A DNA stretch of 64,000 bases from Pseudomonas sp. PDNC002 (GCF_016919445.1 NZ_CP070356.1:3173501-3237500), one strand, 5' to 3'. Shown: positions 17,863 through 27,252, counted from the first letter of the stretch. The notes: generated by a model from the letters alone, not told the origin. Translations and numbers: made by a program.

Positions 17863-19638
17863 TCAGTCCAGCAGCGAGATGGCGGTGGGCGCGTCGACGC
17901 CTTTCAGAGCCAGCTCTTCGAACTCGTTGACCGCGTTGATCTCGGTGCCCATGGAAATGTTGGTGACACGCTCCAGGATGACCTCGACCACCACCGGTAC
18001 ACGGTGCTGCTGCATCAGCTCGCGGGCCTGGGCGAAGGCCGCGCCGATCTGGTTCGGGTCGGATACGCGGATCGCCTTGCAACCCAGACCTTCCACCACG
18101 GCGACGTGGTCGACGCCATAACCGTTGAGCTCCGGCGCGTTGACGTTCTCGAACGCCAGCTGCACGCAGTAGTCGATCTCGAAGCCGCGCTGTGCCTGAC
18201 GGATCAGGCCCAGGTAGGAGTTGTTCACCAGTACGTGGATGTACGGCAGGTTGAACTGCGCACCGGCGGCCAGCTCTTCGATCATGAACTGGAAGTCATA
18301 GTCGCCCGACAGTGCGACGACCTGACGGCTCGGGTCGGCCTTGACCACGCCCAGCGCTGCCGGAATGGTCCAGCCCAGCGGGCCGGCCTGGCCGCAGTTG
18401 ATCCAGTGGCGCGGCTTGTACACGTGCAGGAACTGCGCGCCGGCGATCTGCGACAGACCGATGGTGCTGACGTAGCAGGTGTCCTTGCCGAAGAACTCGT
18501 TCATCTCTTCGTAGACGCGCTGCGGCTTGACCGGCACGTTGTCGAAGTGAGTCTTGCGCTGCATGGTGCGCTTGCGCTCGCGGCAGGATTCGACCCAGGC
18601 GCTGCGGTCCTTGAGCTTGCCGGCGGCTTTCCATTCGCGGGCCACTTCGAGGAACACGTCCAGGGCGGAGCCCGCGTCGGAGACGATGCCCAGGTCCGGG
18701 GTGAATACGCGGCCGATCTGGGTCGGTTCGATGTCCACGTGGACGAACTTGCGGCCAGCGGTATAGACGTCGACCGAACCGGTGTGGCGGTTGGCCCAGC
18801 GGTTGCCGATGCCGAACACCATGTCCGATTCCAGGACGGTGGCGTTGCCGTAGCGGTGCGAGGTCTGCAGGCCGCACATGCCGGCCATCAGCGGGTGATC
18901 GTCGGGGATGGTGCCCCAGCCCATCAGGGTCGGGACCACCGGCACGCCGGTCAGCTCGGCGAATTCCACCAGCTTGTCGGAAGCGTCGGCGTTGATGATG
19001 CCGCCGCCGGCGCAGATCAGCGGACGCTCGGCGTCATTGAGCAGGGCCAGGGCCTTCTCGGCCTGGGCGCGGGTGGCCTTGGGCTTGTTCACCTGCAGCG
19101 GCTCGTAGGCGTCGATGTCGAATTCGATCTCGGCCATCTGCACGTCGAACGGCAGGTCGATCAGCACCGGGCCGGGACGGCCGCTGCGCATTTCGAAGAA
19201 GGCCTTCTGGAAGGCGTAGGGCACCTGGCCCGGCTCCAGCACGGTGGTCGCCCACTTGGTGACCGGCTTGACGATGCTGGTGATGTCCACGGCCTGGAAG
19301 TCTTCCTTGTGCATGCGCGCACGGGGAGCCTGGCCGGTGATGCAGAGGATCGGGATGGAGTCGGCGGAGGCCGAGTACAGGCCAGTGACCATGTCGGTGC
19401 CGGCCGGGCCGGAGGTGCCGATGCAAACGCCGATGTTGCCGGCGTTGGTGCGGGTGTAGCCCTCGGCCATGTGCGAGGCGCCTTCCACGTGGCGGGCCAG
19501 GACGTGATCGATGCCACCGAGTTTCTTCATGGCCGCGTACATGGGGTTGATGGCGGCGCCCGGTACGCCGAAGGCGGTATCGACACCTTCGCGACGCATG
19601 ACGAGTACGGCAGCCTCGATTGCTCTCATTCTGGCCAT
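17863..19638 (-). CDS. gcl: Glyoxylate carboligase
   Basis: 591 residues, the normal length, from the ATG at 19638 with GAGGAAC upstream. It is a thiamine-diphosphate enzyme: the N-terminal half holds [16 protein letters not shown], where Gcl has valine in place of the usual catalytic glutamate, and the C-terminal half holds the ThDP/Mg motif [12 protein letters not shown]. It joins two glyoxylate molecules to tartronate semialdehyde and CO2. It is the first gene of gcl-hyi-glxR-ttuD-pykF. Its promoter lies in the gap shared with the divergent glcG-like gene. Confidence 0.95.
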   Translation of the reverse strand: MARMRAIEAAVLVMRREGVDTAFGVPGAAINPMYAAMKKLGGIDHVLARHVEGASHMAEGYTRTNAGNIGVCIGTSGPAGTDMVTGLYSASADSIPILCITGQAPRARMHKEDFQAVDITSIVKPVTKWATTVLEPGQVPYAFQKAFFEMRSGRPGPVLIDLPFDVQMAEIEFDIDAYEPLQVNKPKATRAQAEKALALLNDAERPLICAGGGIINADASDKLVEFAELTGVPVVPTLMGWGTIPDDHPLMAGMCGLQTSHRYGNATVLESDMVFGIGNRWANRHTGSVDVYTAGRKFVHVDIEPTQIGRVFTPDLGIVSDAGSALDVFLEVAREWKAAGKLKDRSAWVESCRERKRTMQRKTHFDNVPVKPQRVYEEMNEFFGKDTCYVSTIGLSQIAGAQFLHVYKPRHWINCGQAGPLGWTIPAALGVVKADPSRQVVALSGDYDFQFMIEELAAGAQFNLPYIHVLVNNSYLGLIRQAQRGFEIDYCVQLAFENVNAPELNGYGVDHVAVVEGLGCKAIRVSDPNQIGAAFAQARELMQQHRVPVVVEVILERVTNISMGTEINAVNEFEELALKGVDAPTAISLLD

Positions 19639-19664
19639 ATTTTGTTCCTCGGTTCTTATACTGA

Positions 19665-19939
19665 TTGTGTACAAAAGTTGAGGCGATTCTAGGCAGGCAA
19701 TTCGACGAAGGTCAAGACGGGTTGTATACGAGGGACTGAATGGTCATTTTTCTATGAAAGCGCTCTATTACGGGTCTTTTGACTAAAACCTGAACGTAGG
19801 GTCAAACCATCGTTTGAAAAAATGTATACAAAAATACATGCAGATTGTCCTTTTCAGTTGCTTTGGGTGAGACCTTCGGCTACTAGATTGCGTACAGATT
19901 TCTGATACGCGTGTGTGCAGCATTCATCTGTGCGCACAG
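19665..19939. promoter_or_regulatory. Divergent promoter region with TGTATACA-type and CTGTGCGCACAG palindromes
   Basis: Between gcl and the glcG-like gene there are related motifs: TTGTGTACAA at 19665-19674, TTGTATACGA at 19722-19731, and ATGTAT/ATACAT arms spaced by 6 at 19822-19839. A perfect 12-bp palindrome, CTGTGCGCACAG, lies at 19928-19939. They are candidate operators for the TetR-type regulator encoded at 20990-21643 or another local repressor. Assignment to a given protein is inference. Confidence 0.5.
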
Positions 19940-19976
19940 CGTGACCCGGCTTATCACCCTTGAAGAGGAAAACCTC

Positions 19977-20408
19977 ATGACCACCCTGAGCCTGGAAACC
20001 GCACTGGACATCACCCGTCACGCCCTGGTCGCCAGCCGCGAGCTGTCCACTGCGCCGCTGACCATCGCCGTGCTGGACGCCGGCGGGCATTTACTGAGCC
20101 TGCAGCGCGAGGACGGCGCGAGCATGCTTCGCCCGCAGATCGCCATCGGCAAGGCGTGGGGGGCGGTGGCGCTGGGCAAGTCGTCGCGCGTGCTGGCGGC
20201 GGACGCTCAGCAGCGCCCGTCGTTCATTGCGGCGGTGAATACGCTGGCGCAAGGCAATGTGGTGCCGGCGCCGGGTGGCGTCTTGATCCGCAATTCGGCG
20301 AACGAAGTGATCGGTGCCATTGGCATCAGCGGCGATGCGTCGGATATCGATGAGCAGTGCGCGATCCGTGGCGTGCAGGCGCTGGGGCTGGTCGCGGACG
20401 CGGGCTGA
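19977..20408 (+). CDS. GlcG/HbpS-family (DUF336) protein
   Basis: 143 residues, start at 19977 after GAAGAGGAAAA. The pattern is that of GlcG-like proteins: SLETALDITRHAL, IAVLDAGGHLLSLQREDG, and the glycine-rich GGVLIRNSANEVIGAIGISGD. These small proteins often sit beside glycolate or glyoxylate genes and some bind haem, but their role is not settled. It is divergent from gcl and probably shares its control. Confidence 0.85.
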   Translation: MTTLSLETALDITRHALVASRELSTAPLTIAVLDAGGHLLSLQREDGASMLRPQIAIGKAWGAVALGKSSRVLAADAQQRPSFIAAVNTLAQGNVVPAPGGVLIRNSANEVIGAIGISGDASDIDEQCAIRGVQALGLVADAG

Positions 20409-20468
20409 TCGAAGGAGGGAAGGGCGCGCGCTATTGCGCGCCAGTCTGATATTTCTGCACCCGGGCCG

Positions 20469-20932
20469 CCCTCACCCTAGCCCTCTCCCAGGGGGAGAGG
20501 GGACCGTTCGGCGCAGGGAGAACCCATGGCATCAGCCGGTACGATCAGGTCCTCTCCCAAGGGGAGAGGGGACGGTTCGGTACAGGGAGAGCCCATGGCA
20601 TCAGCCGGTACGATCAGCTCCCTCTCCCAAGGGGAGAGGGGGCGGTTCGGTGCAGGGAGAGCCCATGGCATCAGCCGGTACGATCAGCCCCCTCTCCCAG
20701 GGGGAGAGGGGGCCGTTCGGCGCAGGGAGAGCCCATGGCATCAGCCGGTACGATCAGCCCCTCTCCCAAAGGGAGAGGGGACGGTTCGGTACAGGGAGAG
20801 CCCACGGCATCAGCCGGTACGATCAGCTCCCTCTCCCAAGGGGAGAGGGGACGGTTCGGCGCAGGGAGGGCCCACGGCATCAGCCGGTACGATCAGCCCC
20901 CTCTCCCTGAGGGAGAGGGCTGGGGTGAGGGG
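20469..20932. repeat. Six ~70-bp tandem units built on a REP palindrome
   Basis: The unit pairs a palindrome (CTCTCCCAAGGGGAGAG) with a constant spacer ending CATCAGCCGGTACGATCAG. The spacer end recurs near 20537, 20606, 20676, 20746, 20815 and 20885, a 69-70-bp period. Units differ at few bases. The outer ends CCCTCACCCTAGCCC and GGGCTGGGGTGAGG are inverted copies of each other, as in the REP doublet at 12479-12642. Because the period is near 70, long open frames run through it on both strands; these are artefacts. The array lies between two convergent genes. Confidence 0.9.
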
Positions 20933-20989
20933 TGACTCTGCGACGGACTTCCCGGAGAAGGCAGTTGCCTCTGCAACTGTGCTGTCCGC

Positions 20990-21643
20990 TCAGATCGACA
21001 ACGGCCGCAAACGCCCCTGCGGCTTGTGCTCGTTGCCGTTGTCCGGCGCGGTACCGCGCAGTACCAGGCGGGTAATGGTCTCGGTGGCCGCCTCGAAGTC
21101 CGCATCGCTCAGGCTGGTCTTGCCGGTGACCATGGAGATCTGCCAGTCGAAATCGGCGTAGGTCTGGGTTGCCGCCCAGATGGTGAACAGCAGGTGGTGC
21201 GGGTCCACCGGCGCCAGCAGGCCGCGGTCGATCCAGCTTTGCAGGCAGGCGATGTTGCGCTGGGCCTGCGCATTCAGTTCGTCCAGATATTCCTTGGGCA
21301 GGTGCGGCGCCCCGTGCATCAGCTCGCTGGCGAACACCTTGGAGGCGTGCGGCAGCTCCTGGGAAATCTTCACCTTGGAGCGGATATAGGATCGCAGCGC
21401 CTCGCTCGGCTCGTCGTCCTCGCGGAACGGCGCGGACGCCTGCAGCAAGGGCTCCACCACGCTTTCCAGTACGCAGCGGTAGAGGTTTTCCTTGGACTGG
21501 AAGTAGTAGTAGACGTTGGGCTTGGGCAGCCCGGCGCGAGCGGCGATGTCGCTGGTCTTGGTCGCCGCGAAACCCTTCTCGGCGAATTCCTCGCTGGCTG
21601 CGCGCAGGATCAGGCGCCGGTTACGCTCGCGAATGCTGGTCAT
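20990..21643 (-). CDS. TetR-family regulator (RutR-type C-terminal domain)
   Basis: 217 residues from the ATG at 21643. The N-terminal HTH is clear (RRLILRAASEEFAEKGF, then KTSDIAARAGLPKPNVYYYF). The C-terminal part, with WAATQTYADFDWQI near 170, fits the RutR/YcdC-like ligand domain. It lies convergent to the glcG-like gene and near gcl, as in related Pseudomonas, so it may control the glyoxylate or purine-degradation genes. Ligand unknown. It is divergent from moaA. Confidence 0.87.
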   Translation of the reverse strand: MTSIRERNRRLILRAASEEFAEKGFAATKTSDIAARAGLPKPNVYYYFQSKENLYRCVLESVVEPLLQASAPFREDDEPSEALRSYIRSKVKISQELPHASKVFASELMHGAPHLPKEYLDELNAQAQRNIACLQSWIDRGLLAPVDPHHLLFTIWAATQTYADFDWQISMVTGKTSLSDADFEAATETITRLVLRGTAPDNGNEHKPQGRLRPLSI

Positions 21644-21835
21644 TGGCTGGTCTTCTTTCTTGTATTGCGTGGTCACCAAACTGAGCCGGGCATGGTAGCA
21701 CCGGGCTCTTGAAGCCCTCAACTCAGGCGCCTGCAAGCATTTTCCTGACTCACGGGTCGGTTTTCTGTGTACAGCAGCGTAGTTCTGAGGTATTTCTAGC
21801 GCACTTTCGTTCGGCACCTGCCATCCGGAACCCCC

Positions 21836-22831
21836 ATGTCCGATTCCCAGTTGGTCGACCCCTTCGGTCGACGCATCACCTACCTGCGCCTGTCGGTCAC
21901 CGACCGCTGCGACTTCCGCTGCACCTACTGCATGAGCGAAGACATGCAGTTCCTGCCGCGCGACCAGGTGTTGAGCCTGGAGGAGCTCGAAGCCGTCGCC
22001 GACGCCTTCATCGGCCTGGGCGTGAAGCGCATCCGTATCACCGGCGGCGAGCCGCTGGTGCGCAAAGGCCTGACCAGCCTGCTGGAAAGACTGGGTGCGC
22101 GCCGGGAACTGGACGATCTCTCCATCACCACCAACGGTTCGCAACTGCGCGAGCGCGCGGACGAGCTGCGCGCTGCCGGTGTGCGCCGCCTGAATATCAG
22201 CTTCGACTCCCTGCGCCGCGAGCGCTTCGCCGCCTTTACCCGTTCCGACAAGCTGGAGCAGGTGCTGGACGGTATCGACGCCGCACGGGAAGCCGGCTTC
22301 GATCGCATCAAGCTCAATGCCGTGGTGCAGAAGGGCCGCAACGACGACGAGGTCTGCGACCTGGTGGAGTTTGCCCTGGCCAAGGGCATCGACATCAGCT
22401 TCATCGAAGAGATGCCGCTGGGCAGCGTCAGCAGCCACGAGCGCAAGCAGACGCTGTGCAGCAGCGACGAAGTCCGCGCGCAGCTCGCCGAGCGCTGGCA
22501 GTTGCTGCCCACGCCCGAGCGCAGCGGCGGGCCTTCGCGCTACTACCGCATCGACGGTTACGCCAGCCGCATCGGCTTCATTTCCCCGCACAGCCACAAT
22601 TTCTGTGGCGACTGCAATCGGGTGCGGGTGACCGCCGAAGGCAAGTTGGTGCTTTGCCTCGGCCATGAAGGCGCGCTGGATCTGCGCCAACTGCTGCGCG
22701 AACACCCCGGCGACAGCGTGCGTCTGCGCGAGGCGCTGATGCAGGCGCTGCAGCTCAAGCCCGAACGCCACCACTTCGAAGCGGATCAGCAAGTGCAGGT
22801 GCTGCGCTTCATGAGCATGACCGGCGGCTGA
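21836..22831 (+). CDS. moaA: GTP 3',8-cyclase MoaA (molybdenum cofactor)
   Basis: 331 residues. The radical-SAM cysteines are in CDFRCTYC (residues 25-32), preceded by RITYLRLSVTDR. RITGGEPLVRKG near 68 binds SAM, and the second Fe-S cluster is in FCGDCNRVR with a third Cys ~14 residues on. The C-terminal double glycine (MTGG) required for activity is present. It makes the first intermediate of molybdopterin from GTP. No other moa genes are adjacent, as for the isolated second moaA in Pseudomonas. Confidence 0.94.
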   Translation: MSDSQLVDPFGRRITYLRLSVTDRCDFRCTYCMSEDMQFLPRDQVLSLEELEAVADAFIGLGVKRIRITGGEPLVRKGLTSLLERLGARRELDDLSITTNGSQLRERADELRAAGVRRLNISFDSLRRERFAAFTRSDKLEQVLDGIDAAREAGFDRIKLNAVVQKGRNDDEVCDLVEFALAKGIDISFIEEMPLGSVSSHERKQTLCSSDEVRAQLAERWQLLPTPERSGGPSRYYRIDGYASRIGFISPHSHNFCGDCNRVRVTAEGKLVLCLGHEGALDLRQLLREHPGDSVRLREALMQALQLKPERHHFEADQQVQVLRFMSMTGG

Positions 22832-22896
22832 GTCCGCCACGGCGGGTGCCCGGCCCGTCGGATAGAACAAAAACAACAGGTAACAAGGAGAGTCGT

Positions 22897-23715
22897 TTGA
22901 AGCTCAAGGCATTCTGCTGCGCGCTCGCCAGCATCCTTTCCACAGGCGCTTTGGCGCAGACCTATGTGGTCGGCGTCGAGAACCTTCCTTTCGCTCCGCA
23001 CTACAGCACCGATGCGCAAGGCAATTACCAGGGCTTTGCCCGCGATGTGCTGGATCTGTTCGCCAGCAGCAGCGGCATCAGTCTGGAGTACCGTCCGCTG
23101 CCGGTGGATGCGTTGCTGCCGGCGCTGCTTTCCGGCGAGGTCGATCTCAAGTATCCCGACAATCCCGACTGGGCACCTGAGCAGAAGGCCGGTAAGACCC
23201 TGCGCTATAGCCAGCCAGTGACGCAGTACGTCGATGGCGTGCTGGTGGCTCCGGAACGGCTGGGGCAGGGCATCGGCGCGCTGAAGCGGCTGGCGCTGGT
23301 GGAGGGCTGGACGCCGCGGGGCTACGAGGCGCCGATCCAGGGCGGGCAAATCAGTCTGGCGCCGAGCGCCGATCTGCGGCAGATGATGCATGCCGCGCTG
23401 AAAAAGCAGGCCGATGGCGTCTACTTCAATGTGGTAGTCGCCACCTATTATCTGGACAACATCCGCGCCAAGCCCGGCGCGCTGGTGTTCGATCCTTCGC
23501 TACCGCACACCCGCAGCGCGTTTCACCTGTCCACCGTGAAGCAGGGCGAACTGATCCAGCGCTTCGACCGCTTCCTCGTCGACCACGCCAAGGAAGTCGC
23601 CGCGCTCAAGGCCAAGTATGGCGTCGAGGCGAGCCTGGACTCCGAGCACCTGGGTGTCGAGCAGTGGAAAGTGGATTTCCTCGAGCGCCAGAAAGCGAAA
23701 CAGAAGTCGCCGTAA
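22897..23715 (+). CDS. Periplasmic solute-binding-like protein (SBP family 3)
   Basis: 272 residues from a TTG at 22897, chosen because AAGGAGAGT sits 5 bp upstream and the frame then opens with a signal peptide (KLKAFCCALASILSTGALA). The mature part follows family-3 binding proteins: VVGVENLPFAPHY, then GFARDVLDLFASSSG and SGEVDLKYPDNP. No permease or ATPase gene is adjacent, so it may be an orphan receptor. Ligand unknown. Confidence 0.75.
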   Translation: MKLKAFCCALASILSTGALAQTYVVGVENLPFAPHYSTDAQGNYQGFARDVLDLFASSSGISLEYRPLPVDALLPALLSGEVDLKYPDNPDWAPEQKAGKTLRYSQPVTQYVDGVLVAPERLGQGIGALKRLALVEGWTPRGYEAPIQGGQISLAPSADLRQMMHAALKKQADGVYFNVVVATYYLDNIRAKPGALVFDPSLPHTRSAFHLSTVKQGELIQRFDRFLVDHAKEVAALKAKYGVEASLDSEHLGVEQWKVDFLERQKAKQKSP

Positions 23716-23774
23716 CTCGCCTTCTTCCCTAGAATCGCCGCTGCCGTTTGCGCGCCAGCCGTAGGGAGGATGAA

Positions 23775-24110
23775 GTGCGCCGCGCTTTGTTCATCTGCAG
23801 TCGCAATCGTCTGCGCAGCCCCACCGCCGAAACCGTCTTTGCCAGCTGGCCGGAGGTCGAGACCGACTCCGCCGGGCTGGCGCCGGATGCGGAAGTCCCG
23901 TTGGGTGCCGAGCAGTTGGAGTGGGCCGATCTGATCTTCGTCATGGAGCGCCGGCAGCGCCAGGCGCTGCTGCGCCGATTCCCCGTGGCGATGCGCGGCA
24001 AGCGTCTGGTGTGCCTGGATATTCCTGACGACTACAGCTACCTGCAGCCGGAGCTGGTGCAGCTTCTCGAACGCAAGGCCGGACCTTTCCTGCGGCAGGA
24101 GCGAGCATGA
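23775..24110 (+). CDS. Low-molecular-weight protein-tyrosine-phosphatase-like protein
   Basis: 111 residues from a GTG at 23775 with GGGAGGAT just upstream. The phosphate loop ALFICSRNRLRSPTAE at residues ~4-19 is the hallmark of the small COG4551 group. The C-terminal DIPDDYSYL has the paired aspartate region. Predicted cytoplasmic; substrate unknown. It overlaps the next gene by 4 bp (ATGA), so the two are translationally coupled. Confidence 0.8.
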   Translation: MRRALFICSRNRLRSPTAETVFASWPEVETDSAGLAPDAEVPLGAEQLEWADLIFVMERRQRQALLRRFPVAMRGKRLVCLDIPDDYSYLQPELVQLLERKAGPFLRQERA

Positions 24111-24592
24111 ACGAGATCCGCATTGCGCTTCGGGATGCAGTGCTGGTTTGCCCGGGTTTCCGTATCCAGGCTCAGCCCGAGCCTTCGCTGGAGATCGATG
24201 GCGACCTGCTCTGGGCGCTGGAGCAGTCGCAATGGTGCGAGCTGGCGGTATCGTTGGAAGAGCGCGACGGCGCGTTGTGGATCATGCCGTTGCCGCTTGC
24301 GCAGCAGGCAGGGTTCGATCCACAGCGTGTGATCGGCTGGCGTGGGGAGCCTGTGCGCATCGAGCAGCCTGAAGGCGTCGAGGATGCCGAGGCGGCCATC
24401 CATTGGTGGCGCGGTGGCGCAGTCGAGGATGTGCGCGGGCGGGTCAGCCACCATCCCTGGGGTCGCCTGCTGCGTCTCGAGGGGCCGGGGATCGGTCCGG
24501 AGCACATCCTCTTTCCCCGTGGTCACGGCTGTGTCTACCTGGGCCATCTCGATACGGACTGGCGCCGGGTGCGGATCGAGCCGGTCTCCTGA
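24107..24592 (+). CDS. Hypothetical protein coupled to the phosphatase-like gene
   Basis: 161 residues. I do not recognise the family. It is soluble, with no signal peptide or membrane segment, and rich in Trp and Glu. The start at 24107 overlaps the upstream stop in ATGA, supporting a real gene. Notable segments are LEIDGDLLWALEQS near 28 and HILFPRGHGCVYLGHLD near 135, which look like beta-rich segments. Confidence 0.65.
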   Translation: MNEIRIALRDAVLVCPGFRIQAQPEPSLEIDGDLLWALEQSQWCELAVSLEERDGALWIMPLPLAQQAGFDPQRVIGWRGEPVRIEQPEGVEDAEAAIHWWRGGAVEDVRGRVSHHPWGRLLRLEGPGIGPEHILFPRGHGCVYLGHLDTDWRRVRIEPVS

Positions 24593-24672
24593 GTTCGCAA
24601 CGCCCAAGATTTCCGGAACCGAAGCGGGAAGTACGCAGCCTAAATCTGCACCGTCCCAGCGAGGTGCTGCGC

Positions 24673-25650
24673 ATGGCCACCGAAAAAACACCCACACGCG
24701 GCGCAGCCCAGTCGCGTGCGCGGAGCAAGGCGAAGGACTCCGCCGCAAAGCCCAAGACCGCACCGCGCACCCAGGCCCGGGAATCCAAGGCCGGTGGTGA
24801 TACGGCGGACGATCTCTCCGCCGAAGAACGCCGCAAGGTCGAGAAGAGCCAGCCGCCCCGTGCGCTGGTGCTGCATGAAGTCATTCGCCTGCAAGGCAAT
24901 CACGAACTGGAGCGCACCCTGGCAGCGCTGTGGTGGTCTGCGCTGGCAGCCGGCCTGACCATCGGCTTGTCGCTGATGGCGATGGGGCTGTTCCGATCGC
25001 GCCTGCCGGATCACGACATGGCAGTGATCACCACCAGCCTCGGCTACCCGGTGGGCTTCCTCGCCATCATCCTCGCGCGCCAGCAACTGTTCACAGAAAA
25101 CACTCTGACGGCTGTGCTGCCGGTGATGAGCGAGCCGACCCTGGAGAAATTCGGGCAACTGCTGCGGCTATGGTCCGTGGTGTTGCTGGGCAATATCGTC
25201 GGCGCATTGCTGTTCGCCTACGGCATGCTGCACTTGCCGATCTTCGACACCAAGGCCGACCAGGCCTTCCTCGACATCGGTCGCGAGGTGATGGAGAACG
25301 ACCATTGGCAGATGTTCTCCAAGGGCATCGTCTCCGGCTGGATGATCGCCACCATGGTCTGGCTGGTGCCGGCCGCGGAGAACGCCAAGGTGTGGATCAT
25401 TTTCCTGGTCACCTACCTGATGGCGCTGGGCAGCTTCAGTCACATCGTGGTCGGCACCTGCGAAGTGGGATACCTGATGTTCGCCGGGGAGGTGGGCGTT
25501 GCGGCCTTCGTCATTGATTTCGCCCTGCCGACACTGGTCGGCAACATCGTCGGCGGCAGTCTGATCTTCGCGCTGATGAGCCACGCCCAGGTGCGCAGTG
25601 ACTCCTCCGCGCCGCCGGAAAAGATCCCGAAAAAGAAAACGGCGCCCTGA
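24673..25650 (+). CDS. Formate/nitrite transporter (FNT) family membrane protein
   Basis: 325 residues from the ATG at 24673 (GAGGTG upstream). The first ~65 residues are a charged, Lys/Arg/Ala-rich cytoplasmic tail. Six membrane segments follow, with FNT-type half-helix regions around LARQQLFTENTLTAVLPVM and LGSFSHIVVGTCEVGY. FNT channels pass small monovalent anions. The long basic N-terminal extension is not typical of FocA or NirC. A strong bidirectional terminator follows. Confidence 0.8.
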   Translation: MATEKTPTRGAAQSRARSKAKDSAAKPKTAPRTQARESKAGGDTADDLSAEERRKVEKSQPPRALVLHEVIRLQGNHELERTLAALWWSALAAGLTIGLSLMAMGLFRSRLPDHDMAVITTSLGYPVGFLAIILARQQLFTENTLTAVLPVMSEPTLEKFGQLLRLWSVVLLGNIVGALLFAYGMLHLPIFDTKADQAFLDIGREVMENDHWQMFSKGIVSGWMIATMVWLVPAAENAKVWIIFLVTYLMALGSFSHIVVGTCEVGYLMFAGEVGVAAFVIDFALPTLVGNIVGGSLIFALMSHAQVRSDSSAPPEKIPKKKTAP

Positions 25651-25661
25651 GGCGCCGTTTT
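25636..25661. terminator. Bidirectional intrinsic terminator
   Basis: AAAACGGCGCC, CTGA loop, GGCGCCGTTTT: a perfect GC-rich hairpin flanked by A and T runs, between the convergent FNT gene and FAD oxidoreductase gene. It overlaps the last codons of the FNT gene. Confidence 0.92.
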
Positions 25662-25680
25662 CCTGGTGCGATGCGGAGCG

Positions 25681-26964
25681 TCAGACGCCCAGCTTGTCGC
25701 GCAGGGTGTAGTACCAGGCGCCGATTGCGGAGAACGGTACCTGGAACATGCGACCACCCGGGAAGGGGTAGTGCGGCAGGGTGGCAAAGGCGTCGAAGCG
25801 CTCGGCCTGGCCGCGCAGGACTTCGGCCAGCAGCTTGCCCGCCAGGTGGGTGTAGGTGACACCGTGACCCGAGCAACCCTGGGAGTAATAGATGTTGTCG
25901 CCGATGCGACCAACTTGCGGCAGACGCGAGAGGGTCAGCAGGAAGTTGCCGGTCCAGGCGAAGTCGATCTTCACGTCCTTGAGCTGCGGGAAGACCTTGA
26001 GCATCTTCGGACGAATGATTGCCTCGATGTTCGACGGATCGCGCGCACCGTAGACCACGCCGCCGCCGAAGATCAGGCGGTTGTCGCCGGTCAGGCGATA
26101 GTAGTCGAGCAGGTAGTTGCAGTCCTCGACGCAGTAGTCCTGCGGCAGCAGGGACTTGGCCAGGTCGGCGCTCAGCGGCTCGGTAGTGATCACCTGGGTG
26201 CCGCACGGCATGGACTTGGAGGCCAGTTCCGGCACCAGGCCGCCGAGGTAGGCGTTACCGGCTACAACGATGAACTTGGCCTTCACGCGGCCTTGCGGGG
26301 TGTGCACGACCGGGTTGGCGCCACGGTCGATTTTCACGGCAGGGGACTGCTCGTGGATCACGCCGCCCAGGGACTCCACTGCTGCAGCTTCGCCCAGGGC
26401 GAGGTTCAGCGGGTGGATGTGGCCACCGCTCATGTCGAGCATACCGCCGACATAGCTGTCGGTCTTGACGACCTCGCGGATGCGCTTGGCATCCAGCAGT
26501 TCCAGCTGGGTGTGGCCGAAACGCTCCCACAGCTTCTTCTGCGATTCCAGGTGGCCCATCTGCTTGGCGCTGAGGGCCGCGAACACGCCGCCGTCCTTCA
26601 GGTCGCACTGGATGTTGTACTTGGCGATACGGTCGCGAATGATGCGGCCGCCTTCGAAGGCCATGTCGCCCAGCAGTTTGGCCTGCTTGGCGCCGACAGT
26701 GCGCTCGATGACGTCGATGTCGCGGCTGTAGCTATTGACGATCTGGCCGCCGTTACGGCCCGACGCACCGAAACCGACCTTGGCGGCTTCCAGTACGGTG
26801 ACCTTGAAGCCGTTTTCCAGCAGGAACAGGGCGGTCGACAGGCCGGTGTAGCCTGCGCCGATCACGCAGACATCGGTTTCCACCTCGCCCTGCAGTTCAG
26901 GACGGGCCGGAACCGGGTTGGCCGAAGCTGCGTAATAGGAAGAGGGGTAGGAAGTGTGCGGCAT
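25681..26964 (-). CDS. FAD-dependent amine oxidase (gamma-glutamylputrescine oxidase/PauB-like)
   Basis: 427 residues of the DAO family. The FAD-binding motif is DVCVIGAGYTGLSTALFL at residues ~31-48, followed by GFGASGRNGGQI. Near the C-terminus, YYSQGCSGHGVTYTHLAGK closes the FAD site. These features and the length fit PuuB/PauB enzymes, which oxidise gamma-glutamylated polyamines in putrescine and spermidine breakdown. Pseudomonas has several copies, so exact substrate is uncertain. No pauA-like ligase is adjacent. Confidence 0.85.
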   Translation of the reverse strand: MPHTSYPSSYYAASANPVPARPELQGEVETDVCVIGAGYTGLSTALFLLENGFKVTVLEAAKVGFGASGRNGGQIVNSYSRDIDVIERTVGAKQAKLLGDMAFEGGRIIRDRIAKYNIQCDLKDGGVFAALSAKQMGHLESQKKLWERFGHTQLELLDAKRIREVVKTDSYVGGMLDMSGGHIHPLNLALGEAAAVESLGGVIHEQSPAVKIDRGANPVVHTPQGRVKAKFIVVAGNAYLGGLVPELASKSMPCGTQVITTEPLSADLAKSLLPQDYCVEDCNYLLDYYRLTGDNRLIFGGGVVYGARDPSNIEAIIRPKMLKVFPQLKDVKIDFAWTGNFLLTLSRLPQVGRIGDNIYYSQGCSGHGVTYTHLAGKLLAEVLRGQAERFDAFATLPHYPFPGGRMFQVPFSAIGAWYYTLRDKLGV

Positions 26965-27108
26965 AATGCACCTGTGTTTGTTATTTTTTACGAGATGTGA
27001 GGATGCTACCTGAGTCGAATCTGGTCGGCTAGTGCCCGTGCAAAATAATTTACGGACGGTCGAACATAAAAAAATTCACTTTTTCAGTGGCTTAGCTGAA
27101 AAAAGTGC

Positions 27109-27136
27109 TTGACCGTCGAAAACGATCGCGTAGAAT
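27109..27136 (+). promoter_or_regulatory. Sigma-70 promoter of tRNA-Val
   Basis: TTGACC (27109-27114) and TAGAAT (27131-27136) are spaced by 16 bp and end 14 bp before the tRNA. This is a near-consensus housekeeping promoter. Confidence 0.8.
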
Positions 27137-27150
27137 GCGCCCCACACGAC

Positions 27151-27227
27151 AGGCACATAGCTCAGTTGGTTAGAGCACCACCTTGACATGGTGGGGGTCG
27201 TTGGTTCGAGTCCAATTGTGCCTACCA
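27151..27227 (+). tRNA. tRNA-Val (GAC)
   Basis: 77 nt with encoded CCA. The acceptor stem AGGCACA pairs with TGTGCCT. The anticodon arm is CCACC-TTGACAT-GGTGG with GAC in the loop, reading valine codons. The T-arm has GGTTCGAGTCC. A strong terminator follows at 27253-27282. Confidence 0.97.
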
Positions 27228-27252
27228 AACATAATCGCTTCGGCGATTTCGA

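Noticed and set aside
18004..19692. 562-codon open frame antisense to gcl
   Set aside because: His/Asp/Gly/Val-rich mirror frame of a clear enzyme gene; no family pattern.
20469..20932. CRISPR array
   Set aside because: Both the 'repeat' and the 'spacer' parts are identical between units; there are no variable spacers and no cas genes.
20477..21161. Open frames through the 70-bp array on both strands
   Set aside because: The ~70-bp period and lack of stops in the unit open several frames at once; the products are simple repeats with no start signals.
25666..27000. 444-codon open frame antisense to the FAD oxidoreductase gene
   Set aside because: Mirror of a well-supported gene; no start signal.
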